64,000 nt of DNA from Pegea sp. RAD2-039 (taxonomy: Eukaryota > Chordata > Thaliacea > Salpida > Salpidae), in assembly GCA_034620365.1 (NCBI GenBank), contig JAQGEQ010000291.1, positions 186,001 through 250,000 of the forward strand. Direction: 5' to 3'. Positions 1 through 9,689 of this stretch are shown here, piece after piece. The notes beneath the pieces are model-generated. The model worked only from the letters and a program-made list of their open reading frames with translations. It searched no databases and was not told the DNA's origin. Every line of letters begins with the position of its first letter. Positions within the stretch are counted from its first letter, which is position 1. Position numbers and translations under genes: made by a program.

Positions 1-34
1 GTAGCAACATGACAAGTGATTAGCAATATGACAC
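1..34. repeat. Tail of a 19-bp minisatellite array (upstream of unit A)
   Basis: The first bases are about two units of the same GTAGCAACATGACACGTGA-type repeat that ends units A, B and C. They run into the same flank (TTTTTCAAGAGATAAATA) that follows array A at 19561. This shows that an array lies just left of the window and that unit A is not the first member of the tandem series. Confidence 0.9.
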
Positions 35-373
35 AATTTTTCAAGAGATAAATATCTAACATTTTCAGGTTTTTGTGATGTTCAAATTTAGATCTTGAAT
101 CTTATCATTCAACAAAAATGTTCTAGTAACTGCACCAACCTAACTATCAATAAAATCTACTTTAAGTTTCTAGTCAAAAATTCAACTTTTGTGAAAGATT
201 CAGAGTGACGTCATCAGGTGAATAATAATCAAATTTGAAGTTTTATTGTTAAGAAGAATCGCGTTAATTACGCGCGAAAATTTACAGCAAATTTTTATGA
301 ATGGGTGAAATATTTAGAAACTTTAAGTTAATACTGAATAATTTACACAATCGTTACAAGAAGAGGCGGAACG

Positions 374-1137
374 TCATATGATCAGACATTCTTTGAAAAG
401 AACATCAACAATGGACGAATCGGCAATCGTCAAGATCTCGCAAATATAGCGGTTGTTTCGCTTGTGTTTCCTCAAAATTCGTCTCATAATCTTCCCAGAT
501 CGCGTTTTCGGGAATCCAGGCGCGTTTTGAATGACGTCAGGCGCTGGAGAAGCTCCGATTTGTTGCCAAACTTCAAACAGATTAATTCAGAATGCAAATG
601 GGCGTATGGAACAGGGGTACCTTTAACTTTCAATTCAGCGACCAGCCTTTTAGCGGATGCGGTTGACTGACCACAGCTGCTTCATTTACATATTCTTGTT
701 CCACTAAAGCTGATTCCACTTCAGCCGTGTTCATTAAATGAACTGTGATGACTTCATCATAACTCACCTGACACGTTCATCATATCATCGATTCGTCACC
801 AGTAGTAACCATCTGCGTCGCGATGGCAACCGTCGCCATGTACATAATAATCAGGAAAGCGTTGAATGTAGACCTTTTCAGATTGCTGTTGGCCCCCATA
901 AACAGTCCTCATGATGCCTGGTCACGGACGCTTGAATACCAGCACTTGTAATAGCTAAGCGTGATGACGCAATTAATGACGTCACTACTTACCAGATAGT
1001 GATCAATTTCTTCATTTATTTCGACGTCCTGTTCATCAAGAACAACCGGTTCGACACCAAAGAATGAAAACGTTTCTGATCCTGCTATCATCGTTGTGCA
1101 TCCAGACAACGGAGTCTTCACGTGATTAACATCTCGA
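374..1137 (-). pseudogene. Acetyl-CoA synthetase (AMP-forming) C-terminal exons, pseudogene, unit A
   Basis: Read on the minus strand, this is the C-terminal third of an ACS-family enzyme, which makes acetyl-CoA from acetate, ATP and CoA. Exon 1137-993 encodes VKTPLSGC...FFGVEPVVLDEQD and ends at a GTAAGT donor. Exon about 932-768 encodes RTVYG...DADGYYW and then [10 protein letters not shown], the conserved hinge motif. Exon from 742 encodes [14 protein letters not shown] and [13 protein letters not shown] last segment (about 560-374) encodes APGFPKTRSGKIMRRILRK, the C-terminal motif with the catalytic lysine, and ends at TGA 376-374. Damage: the residues between YYW and RIDD are replaced by an in-frame TGA (798-796), the acceptor before the second exon reads TG, and only 25 nt separate the second and third exons, too short for an intron. 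Family assignment is firm; it is almost certainly non-functional. Confidence 0.9.
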
Positions 1138-1264
1138 TGTAGAGGTTGTCACATGATCAATACAAATATATATGATTAAGTGATAGCCTTGGTATCCATT
1201 GGATCATTACCTTCCCTAAAAACAAGTTAAAACTAATAAATTATGAGAATTTTGTTACAACTTA

Positions 1265-1393
1265 TCTTCTATCAACTAACTGATAAAAAGGAACACAATC
1301 ACCATGACCTGCTTTTACATGGACAATTATAACATTTCGTTGTCACTGCATCTTCTTTACAGTTAATAAAAGTTGGTCCTTTTCTGACATCAA
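1265..1393 (-). pseudogene. Exon-like remnant, possibly serine peptidase family S9 C-terminus, unit A
   Basis: The minus-strand frame reads LMSEKDQLLLTVKKMQ, a TGA (1345-1343), then QRNVIIVHVKAGHGDCVPF and a few more codons up to a degraded splice donor (AGAAGATAAG). The stretch NVIIVHV-KAGHG resembles the segment around the catalytic histidine of prolyl-oligopeptidase enzymes, but the match is short. A second frame (NIFNYNFDVRKGPTFIN, then CYNCPCKSRSW) is also open, so the frame is not certain. The block recurs at 20792-20920 and 45429-45557 with the same stop position (TGA or TAA). I treat it as a dead exon of uncertain family. Confidence 0.35.
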
Positions 1394-2094
1394 AGTTGTA
1401 GTTGAAAATATTTCCTGTTTAATAAAAAAGATTTTTTTAGTAATTTTATCTTTTATTGCTGTATTTAATTATTAAAATTATGAAATTTTTTTTGCTTTCA
1501 AACAATCATTTGTTTTACCCTATAGAACACTATTTACAAATTCTAGTGGATTTCCCAATTTTTTTGTTAATTGGATATTTTCAAAGTAACAATCTTTGGT
1601 ATGCTCACAAAATGCCACCATTAAGAATTAAACCTCTTAAAAGCCTTAAGAACAACCAGTAGAGTAACAACATTTTAATATGGCAACCAAGGTTTAGGAT
1701 TATTTTCATAATTCACTAAATTTATCAAAATCAACTCTTTAAACTTTATGCTAAAAAGATATAATTTAATTAGTTTCTATTACAAATAATATCTAACACT
1801 ACCAGCTTCATTGTTCCCTTCTTTTGTTTTGTTATATTCGATTTTTGATTGATAAACTATGAATTACTTATGTGTTAAGGTGTTTAGATTCTTTCAGTAT
1901 TATTGTAAGTTGTGATATTACAATTAATAAAACGATTTGTTATATATTTGATTATAAAATTTAGTTTTTGCCACATATGACAGCTGTTATACTAGTCACT
2001 CTTAGCCAGGGGTTGAATAAATAATTAAAATATATTTTAAGAAATGAAAAATAAAAATAAACACTAATAATTGAATACATGTAAATTCACTTAC
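1394..2094. other. AT-rich stretch without a recognised gene, unit A
   Basis: No domain, splice-bounded exon or repeat family could be recognised here. The plus-strand ORF at 1456-1662 is low-complexity and is disrupted by substitutions in unit B. The counterpart is 20921-21621. In the rearranged zone the homology stops at about 45656, so that is a rearrangement breakpoint. Confidence 0.5.
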
Positions 2095-2177
2095 TTATGA
2101 AGATATAGTTTTGGAAGTTCCAAATTCAACAGACTTTTCATTATGTCAAAAACATTCATAGAAAAGATATAGTCATC
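2095..2177 (-). pseudogene. Exon-like segment with both splice sites, unassigned, unit A
   Basis: The minus-strand segment is bounded by a TTTTAAG acceptor and a GTAAGTG donor and is open (27 codons). It starts DDYIFSMNVFDIMKSLLNL and ends LELPKLYLH. It lies upstream, in minus-strand order, of the possible S9-peptidase remnant at 1265-1393. Its DD-x-I/V pattern weakly recalls the catalytic-Asp region of that family, which would suit the order, but this is conjecture. A copy with one visible change (P to R) lies at 21622-21704 in unit B. Confidence 0.3.
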
Positions 2178-2564
2178 CTTAAAACAAAAAATTAAACATA
2201 TTGTTTATTTAAATAAAAAAAACTTAAAACTTATACTAAGTTAATTTCATGCTTGTGTATAAGAATTACAACTATTATTAAGAAGACGAATCAAAAAGAA
2301 ATTTAGCATTAAATATAAAATGAGATTTATATATGAGTAAAAATAAAATTTAGGGAAAAAATAACAAAATTTGTAAATATTCAGCTCACTAAAATCTAGG
2401 AAACTAAAGGTTTTTAAAACTAAAATTAATATCAAATATTTTATGAAAAAATAAAATTATCCTGGTAGAAGCAAGAATAGAACATTTTTTTGCAATAAAA
2501 CTAAATATAATTTGTTTTTTAATAACAAGTTTCAAAGATAAACAAAAGTGAAACATTTCTTTAA

Positions 2565-2732
2565 TATCGAGATAAACATATCATTCAAGGTCAAAAATGG
2601 TTTATTAAAATTAAGTTGCTGTCGGTAATCCGACGTACTGAGCCAGGTCATGCGTTAAATATATTTAATTTATTACAAGAAGCTGATGAACAATCATGTT
2701 TTAATACCTTAGAGCTTTATTCAAATTTGTAA
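2565..2732 (+). CDS. Possible terminal exon, unknown product, unit A
   Basis: A 55-codon plus-strand frame runs from just after a TAA (2562-2564) to TAA 2730-2732. It contains VIRRTEPGHALN and NLLQEADEQSCFNTLELY, a composition unlike the surrounding AT-rich noise. There is no in-frame ATG, so if real it is a terminal exon. Against unit B (22126-22293) I see four substitutions in the better-conserved part; three are synonymous third-position changes and the fourth is Ile to Leu. That pattern hints at past selection on this frame. I do not recognise the family. Confidence 0.35.
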   Translation, partial: YRDKHIIQGQKWFIKIKLLSVIRRTEPGHALNIFNLLQEADEQSCFNTLELYSNL

Positions 2733-4700
2733 GAAGGCAACTAACAACCACGGCAAGTATAACCACAATACACGTTACCCACAACACAATCTGCTACTGA
2801 ATGACATTGCATTAAAAAAGGATGAATAATATCATTAAATAGCAAATTTATAGACTTATTTATCGACAAGTACTTTTTACTATTATCAAAATCATTTATT
2901 ATTTTAACATATTAAAAATATGAATATGTATAAAAGTAATACAGATCCATATAATTATGAGAACTCAGCAAGTTTAAAAAGTTCGACTGATAAAATTTGT
3001 TAAGAAACTAAAGTTTAAAAAACAATTGCGGTGAACATCTAAAATAATTTTTTAATCCTGAAACAAAATTTATTCTTGTTACGTGATTAAATACTTAAAA
3101 ACTTTGTAATTACTTGAGACATACAAAAGGGCAACTTGTTCCTCAAAAACAGTTAAAACTATTAAAGAAAAAGTCAGAAACCTGATTTATAGAATTTCTG
3201 AATTGTTTTTCATTTATCTTTTATTTATTATACATTGATGTGTTGCTATATAACATGAGCACCTATCTCTATCTCCTAGAATTTTCTGATCATTTTGGCA
3301 AAATTGGTAAAACATTTAGATTTCGTCTTTCGCCAGAGAAACTTTTCTTTCTACCGACTTTTGAAAAGTTTGCAAACAAGGCTAGTGTTGAAAATTAGAT
3401 CATTTGTTTCAGACTCGGGGATACTAAAGATACATGCGTTAAAAGATGTAGAGTTTCTAACAAATATTTAACTTGGATTTTTGTAATTAAGGTGATATAA
3501 GTAGATACCGCTATTAAGTTCTTATAAATCAAAGAAAAATAATTAACTTGTTCATTTGGAGATTTTAATAAATATACTAAATGTCAGGATTTGGAAAAGA
3601 GCAATAGGTATTAGTAATATAAAACTAGAAAGTAACTAAAATTTAACCTAATTTTATGTAAACAAATAAGCTAAATTTGGTAAATTCTAGATAATTACTA
3701 TTTTCTTGATTTAACTATGATATCTCATTTAACAAATTTACAATTAGAATAAATAAATGAAACCAAAACAATTAACAGAAACCGTATTCAAGCGTTCACT
3801 TTAGATGATCTCTAAAAATTGGTTTATCAATATTATATCTATATATAAACAAAAGTTTAATTCCTTTTAATTTATTACAGGGATTAGTTGATAAAAAGAT
3901 AACTTAAAGATTCTCGACTTTCTACTCTTCATCAGGTTGAAGCAGAATTTTAAATATTTATCATACTTTTAGAGGATGATCAACTGGAAGTTGTTTTGTG
4001 TCACTACATATTCCAACATCATTACGATTTAAAGCTGTGAACTTTTAAATTGATGGTTTTGCTCTTGTCTTAAAATAGTTTCTTTCCTAAATACTAAACT
4101 ATAGACTTGTGAAGAGTGGTTTAGAAACCTCATTAAACACCACCACGAGAATCTAATCTTTTTGGTTTATCTAGATAAAACAACGAAGATCAATGGTTAT
4201 TTCTAACTAACTGAAGGATAATACTGGTTTCTTCCGAAGAGGTTTACTTTTAGCTTTCATTGATCATTAAATCAATTAATTAATCAGTTTATGCCTTGTT
4301 AGGCTGCATATAAGTTCTCGTTCTTTATTCTGTTCAATCGCTCATATTTAAATTGAACATTTTTCCATTAATTTAAAAGAAAATTCAATTTGATGGTGAT
4401 TATTTATCAGTAATTTCTTCTTTAGCCAGTTTTTTATTGCTTGAAACTATCTGATTTGTAAATTCTGGTTACCCATATAATAAACTAAATCATTAATCCA
4501 ACTTTATGTTATAAAATGTTTTATTTGCTTTGTCACCAAGATTGGAAACAACAAACACTTCTTTGCTAAACTGTTAAATTGTTCTTTAGAAAAAAAAAAT
4601 ATTTTCTTCATACACAAATCTTCTTAAATACTTTCATACAATTTAATGTGACCTTCTATGTTATAACTTTTTTGTTTCATTATCATTTTTAATTTTACAG
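2733..4700. other. AT-rich intergenic or intronic stretch, unit A
   Basis: No confident gene was found. A minus-strand Cys-rich frame (about 2815-2745) and an open stretch around 3290-3480 are conserved in unit B but have no recognisable domain or clear splice boundaries. Unit B carries extra segments here, about 80 bp near 23165-23245 and about 60 bp near 23885-23955. The second is flanked by TAGCTTTCA, so a short-homology deletion in A is likely. Confidence 0.5.
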
Positions 4701-4818
4701 AGAACAAGAAAGAATGATGGCAACTGATGCTTTATACAAGTGTAAAATTCTGGTGTTAGGTGATGGTCGTCTTTCTTATGATTCATTAATCATTCGATAC
4801 AATGATGCACTTGTTACT
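4701..4818 (+). pseudogene. First coding exon of a Ras/Rab-like small GTPase with a ruined P-loop, unit A
   Basis: The exon has a TTTTACAG acceptor and a GTAAGT donor (4819). From ATG 4714 it reads MMATDALYKCKILVLGDG and then RLSYDSLIIRYNDALVT. The strand-loop-helix pattern KILVLGDG....SLIIRY is the G1 region of small GTPases, but the GxxxxGK[S/T] motif is changed so that the Gly, Lys and Thr positions read Ser, Tyr and Asp. Nucleotide binding would be lost. A possible decayed second exon (KEKQL*KDQIHIYDIDVK) lies near 4995-5050, also with a stop. No further GTPase exons (NKxD, SAK) were seen, so this is an isolated fragment. The unit B copy is at 24400-24517. Confidence 0.6.
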
Positions 4819-5208
4819 GTAAGTTATTAAAATTTGATTAAGTAATTAAACAAAATTCTTCTTTATCTATCATAAACAAGTTGTTTTGATAATCAATATC
4901 TTATTACGACTTCTTCTTCACAGCATCAGCAATTTCTGATGAATTAGCGAAAGTAACTCCTTAGAAATTAAGGATTTTATGTCAAGACAAGACGTTTTAA
5001 AAGAAAAACAACTTTGAAAAGATCAAATCCATATATACGATATAGATGTAAAGTAAGTTAAACCAACTGATTCATCACATGCTTTTTAATTAAATTTAAC
5101 AGTCTTTTACTTTAGATTACATTCTGACCTTGCAGAAGCATGCCAACAGCACTGTTGATTGAATTGAAATTCGGCATTCAGTTGATATTGATCACGTGAC
5201 AACTTCTA

Positions 5209-6640
5209 CATCGAGTTGTTAATCACGTGATGATTCCGTTGTCTGGATGCACACCGATGAAAGCAGGATCAGCAACGTTTCCATTCCTTGGTGTCGAACC
5301 GGTTGTTCTCGATCAACAAGACGTCGAAATCAAAGGAGAAGGTGATGACTATCTGGTGAGTAGTGATGTCATTGATGACGTCATCACGCTTAACTATTAA
5401 AAGCCCAGGTGTTCAAGCGTCCGTGGTTAGGCATCATGAGGACTGTTTATGGGGACCAAAAGCGATTTGAAAAGATCTTCTTTCAACGCTTTCCGGGTTA
5501 CTATGTACCTGGCGACAGTTGCCATCGCGATGCAGATGGTTACTACTGGATCACGTTTCGAATGTTCTCAAATCTCTGGGAGTGAAAAAAGGAGAAAGAG
5601 TTGCGATTTACATGCCTATGATATAAGAACTAGTGGTAGCGATGTCATCCTGTGCCATGCATTCAAATGTTGTAAGTCATCATTTGATTTTATGATGGTT
5701 TCCTCTTTCTGTGTTTTAATTTGGGGGATTTGCTGCTGCATCTTTACGCAGCAGAATGTTAGATGTGAAATTGAACTTGTTGGTGACTGCAGGTTTTTAG
5801 TCTAACCATCTATTCTTTAAAGTTAATCATTTACATTTTCTAGTAAAAACTCGACAATTCTCTGTAAACCAATTCACTTCACAAAACATTGTTTTAGATC
5901 GAAGTTACAAAGGTTGCAAAGTAATCAATTTGGAGGAGATCTCGAACAAAGCTCTCTAAGTTTGCTTAGATAAACATCATTTAGTTAATCATTACATCGA
6001 AGTCAAACACATCACAGCTGATAACTTCAACAAAGATAGTTTTTTGAAGCCAGCGAAACGACCTTGTGATGGTTTCAAGGTGATTATTTATTTATCTTCA
6101 AATATTTGTAATTAAAATTGACTAAAAGACAGAATCTTGTTATTGATCGACTGCTTATTTCAAAAATATATTTAAGAAAATATAAAAAATTGAATTTTCT
6201 CCTAAAAATTCTTCAGAACAACTATTTTTGTTTGAAATCATTTCAAAATATTTTCTGCAGGTGTTGATAGATTGAATGGAATGCTGAAAAGGCCAAATGG
6301 TGGCATGATGTCATGAATGACGCCACCGTCAAATGTGACGTAGAATGAAACGGGATGAAAAGTGAAGATGACTTCTTTATGTTGTACACGAGTGTTTCAA
6401 CTGGCAAACCAAAGGTGACGTCCATCAACCAATTCATCTGTTTGTTGATAAGTTGATACCAGGCAGTAGTACATCATGTTACTGGTTATATGTTGTGAAT
6501 ATCTGCTACTCATCATTTCACATTCATCTGTTGATGTATACTTTTATGCTGCTGATATTCGATGGATTACTGATCACACATACATCACTTATAGGCCATT
6601 ATTAAATAGAGTCACTTCTGTTATGGTCAGTTAAATGTTT
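5209..6640 (+). pseudogene. Acetyl-CoA synthetase pseudogene with scrambled exon order, unit A
   Basis: Plus-strand ACS exons appear in a non-native order. First come C-terminal parts: 5209-5355 (MIPLSGCTPMKAG...VEPVVLDQQD, donor GTGAGT), a 53-nt intron, and 5409-5551 ([14 protein letters not shown]...DADGYYW). At about 5540-5551 the sequence passes into a different frame encoding an N-terminal part: [19 protein letters not shown] and VAIYMPMI*ELVVAM (TAA 5624-5626), ending at donor GTAAGT 5672. Then middle parts follow: 5898-6079 (GCKVINLEEIS, TAA 5957-5959), about 6273-6417 (IEWNAEKAKWWHDVM, then MLYTSVSTGKPK) and about 6440-6628 (ADIRWITDHTYITYRPLLN). The AMP-binding motif YTSGSTGKPKG has Gly changed to Val, and TGA 6346-6348 replaces a Trp codon. 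The C-to-N fusion plus the stops make this a rearranged pseudogene. Confidence 0.85.
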
Positions 6641-6689
6641 TATTTTTGTATTTCATCATCTTCATCATTTTATAAACAGCTTAAAGGTA

Positions 6690-6990
6690 TACAAAAACAG
6701 AGCCATGATCTTTGGAGATTCCTGGCTCTTATTGCAAGTCACATCAGGAAAGTTGGTAACAAAATTTGGTCAACTATAAAATAACCTTGAATCACAATTT
6801 CTATTTAAGCTTTGCCAATTCTGCAGAAATAAATGTGTTGACGCTGGATGACAGGTTTGAATCAGTTTTGGTGAAAGTAAGTGTTAATTGTTCCACATTT
6901 AGTGCAGAACCATTTAAACCCAACTTATTTCAACTTGTTGATTTAAATTTTTGTAGGATTACACTAGAACAGACGAGATGAATTTAAAAG
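6690..6990 (-). mobile_element. LINE ORF1 fragment inserted in the ACS pseudogene, unit A
   Basis: The minus-strand translation contains TDSNLSSSVNTFISAELAKL, matching the clearer ORF1 copy in unit B (TNSNLISNITKPVSAELVKF, near 34740-34850). The DNA around 6890-6960 is visibly similar to 15770-15830. On the left the ACS exon is cut after CTTAAAGGTATA, whereas the inverted ACS copy near 47830-47960 continues into ATFPNQNRYWAISDKYKV. This places a retroelement-associated break inside an ACS exon. No poly(A) tail or target duplication was identified. Confidence 0.6.
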
Positions 6991-7305
6991 AGGTAATTAT
7001 TACATTCTTTTGCGGGAAAGTATAATTTAAGGTTAAAAGATAATTTTGTAAAAACTCTTTTAAATTTACAAATCTGGAAATCTGGAAAACAGCTAGAAAC
7101 AAAAAACATCTGATTTGATGATTAAAATAAATCTCTATATTCTAACAAACTTTTATATATTTGTAAATTATCAAACAACTAAAAGATGAAAATATTCATG
7201 TAAACATTGATTTTATTCTAAATATTTTTGAAAATTTACACGACCTCAAAAGCAAGTCTATACTGAAAATAAACTTCACAGCAGTGTTTTAGTAAAATGT
7301 AATTA
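6991..7305. other. AT-rich spacer between ACS/LINE and Kelch remnants, unit A
   Basis: No gene was recognised. Unit A lacks about 340 bp that unit B carries at the matching place (about 26785-27125); the last part of that segment also precedes the Kelch region in unit C (from about 52364). Confidence 0.5.
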
Positions 7306-9639
7306 TTAAAATAGGAAATTTGCACATAGGCCAGGTACACTTGGTTGATAGCTGACTACAACTTGTTCAAAAAATTCATTTGATCTGACAACTTCATTCC
7401 ATTCGTCTGTTACTTTGTTGTAACATTCGACAATTTCAACATCAGGGTCACCTCCGGATACAATTCCTGAAACAATCAGCAAGCTCGTAACAACTATACA
7501 AATTATTGTAAACATTATAGAAAATTTGATTAAAAAGTTTTTCAATTCCAAATATAAGAAAAATTTTACCAAAAACATAAATCTTCTTGAAGACAACAGC
7601 TTTTGGGCATGATCTGGTATACTTCATACACTCTACAAATTCCCACTTATCATTGAGGACATCGTATCATACAACAGACTTTAAATATTTTTCGTCATTT
7701 AAGCCACCAATATAGTTGCGTAGCGTGACTGCATCTTTATTGATTTTAGAATTAGTTATCATCATAAGATCAAAACGTCATCATGACGTCATCAGCAAGT
7801 ACCTGGTGTACATCGAGGTGTCAACATCGATTGTGCAGAGCTCCATTCATCTTTTTGTGTGTCATATTTCTCACTAAAAGTAACTGAATGCATGAAATCA
7901 TCAACCGCATAGAACATCCGGTTGAAGACAGCACGACTGATAAAGTAACGACTTCTAATTAGCGAAGCTTTTTCCATCCATTCATCAGTGGTCGGATCGT
8001 ATCTGGTAATAAAATAATCGTTTTTGACAAATAAATTTTTAGTTGAAAATTTCATTTCATCACTCACTTCATCAATCTGTTTTTATTAGCTTCATTTACG
8101 TATAATTCGTGGTCAATTATTCCAGTTCTCGGAAAAAGCAAGTTCTTGTTTAAACTTTTGCACTTCTTCTACTTATTTGAAATTGGGTACTATTTACATA
8201 TGTGATGACGTCATATTTAGTTTGCATTGATGATGTAATCATTTGGTTCATGCTTCTAACCTTTCCAAGTAACCATTATTATTAACCATATAAATGAAAC
8301 CATTCATTACAACCGAACTTAATTGATCTGATGCACATGGAAGACATATCTTTGGAAGTTTAAAGCAAACATCGGTTTCAGACAAACGGAACTCTACACT
8401 TTTCAATGATCTCTCATCGCGTCGATAACCTGGGACGTAGAACACCTGTGACGTCATAAGTCAGTTTTTGAAGTGAAAAAGATTTAATCAAATATTCTAA
8501 CCCGCGGATTATCAAGTTATCTTGGCTTGCTTTCAATTGGGATGTAAGCTTTTAGGTCATTGATGACCTTGCTGAGATTTTCAAAGCAAGTAGATTTAAT
8601 TATTTCACAATTTTCTAATTTCATAAAAACCAAATTTGGTTGTATCAAATGGCAACGTACCAAGAGAAATCACAATTTTCACGAATCTACAACTTTATAG
8701 TTTCTAGATACTTTGGTTCTTAATTAACTTATTTAAGCAATGTTGTCTTGATATTAAATCATATTTGACCCACTCTAGAAGAGCATCGAATACTTGGGAT
8801 TCACAAACCACATGAAACTGATTTTTAGAAATTATTTTAGTAATTTCTGAGTCTGTTTGTGATTTGAAATCTTCAGTTTGTGACATTTGGTAAATATCAT
8901 GAGATCAATCAAAATTTTTTCTTATTAAACAAGAAAAAAAGAAAATTAGTAGAAATAAGCAAGCAAGGAAATATTTCATATATATTTAAGTTTGATGAAG
9001 TAGAACAAATCTTTTAATTTAATAAGCTTAAGCCAAGAAAAAAACATTTCTCTATTTTCTTACTTCTATAAATTTTTCTCCAATAAATTTTTCCAGTTTA
9101 GTTGAAAGCTTCTTATATCTATAATTATTAGAAATGGTTACAAATTGAATGCAGTCAGAAATTTCTATTTTACTTTCAATGAAACTGTAATTGATAAAGT
9201 GTAGTAATGACAATAAACATTAAAAGCACCTCATTTATAAAACTAGCTTATTTGCTACATAACTTCTCTAAACCAATTATTTGATATATGGAATCTGCGA
9301 TCATGAGTTTCTCAATATTCTAATCATTGATTAGTATTTCCTTTTTGTAAATATAATGTAGAAGATGCGAACATACATTTGGGTCTTCCTCATCTATGAT
9401 AACTTCTCCAGAATGTACTTCTTTATATCCGCCTTAATAAATTCAAATAATTTTTGTGTTCATATATTTAATTATTTTACAACTAAAGTTGAATCTTGAA
9501 TCTAACTCACCACGAAAAATTGCTTCAAAATAAGGTGAGGCAGCAGCTAATCTTCGTTTGTGACAATTGTATCTTCTTTCCAAGTCTTCCAAGTCTTCCA
9601 ATTTTACTTTAATGGTAACATCACAAATAAAAGAATTTT
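7306..9639 (-). pseudogene. BTB-BACK-Kelch (KLHL-like) pseudogene, unit A
   Basis: Eight or more minus-strand exons rebuild a KLHL-type protein, normally a cullin-3 substrate adaptor. BTB: 9639-9511 (ICDVTIKVK..., AAASPYFEAIFRG) and 9432-9252 (GYKEVHSGEVIIDEEDPNV, LLHYIYKKEIL). BACK: 9184-9064 (ISDCIQFVTISNNYRYKKL), about 8886-8716 (SQVFDALLEWVKYDL) and about 8653-8502. Kelch repeats: 8445-8261 (VFYVPGYRRDERSLKSVEF), 8002-7803 (RYDPTTDEWMEKASL... MLTPRCTPG), about 7735-7570 (YIGGLNDEKYLKSVV) and 7466-7306 (VECYNKVTDEWNEV, final TAA). Phases join correctly at several junctions. Breaks: in-frame TAG 9322-9320, TAA 8519-8517 and TGA 7669-7667. The donor after BTB exon 2 is AT instead of GT (9251-9250), the donor after BACK exon 2 is CA (8715-8714), and the acceptor near 8653 reads GG. 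No start exon was found. Confidence 0.88.
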
Positions 9640-9689
9640 CTGTAGAGTTATTTAGATTTAGACGAAATTAGTATAATTATTTACTTCCA

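Noticed and set aside
2745..2815. Cys-rich minus-strand peptide (CHSVADCVVGNVYCGYTC)
   Set aside because: It is conserved in A and B and looks intriguing, but the frame is short, without clear splice sites or a signal sequence. Low divergence of the whole region explains the conservation.
5449..5805. 118-residue ORF (also 25148-25504 and 52166-51810)
   Set aside because: It is an out-of-frame reading through the ACS fusion exon and the intron after it. The ACS frames explain the sequence better.
6243..6437. 64-residue minus-strand ORF repeated in several units
   Set aside because: The opposite strand encodes ACS sequence (MLYTSVSTGKPK), so this ORF is its antisense shadow.
6766..6981. Plus-strand ORF of 71 residues
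   Set aside because: The minus strand aligns with LINE ORF1, so this is a shadow.
9320..9322. Reassigned stop codons (alternative genetic code) as an explanation for shared stops
   Set aside because: TAG, TAA and TGA all interrupt conserved domains here, while the SAND gene uses TAG, the last Kelch exon TAA and the ACS end TGA as stops. Ordinary pseudogene decay is simpler.
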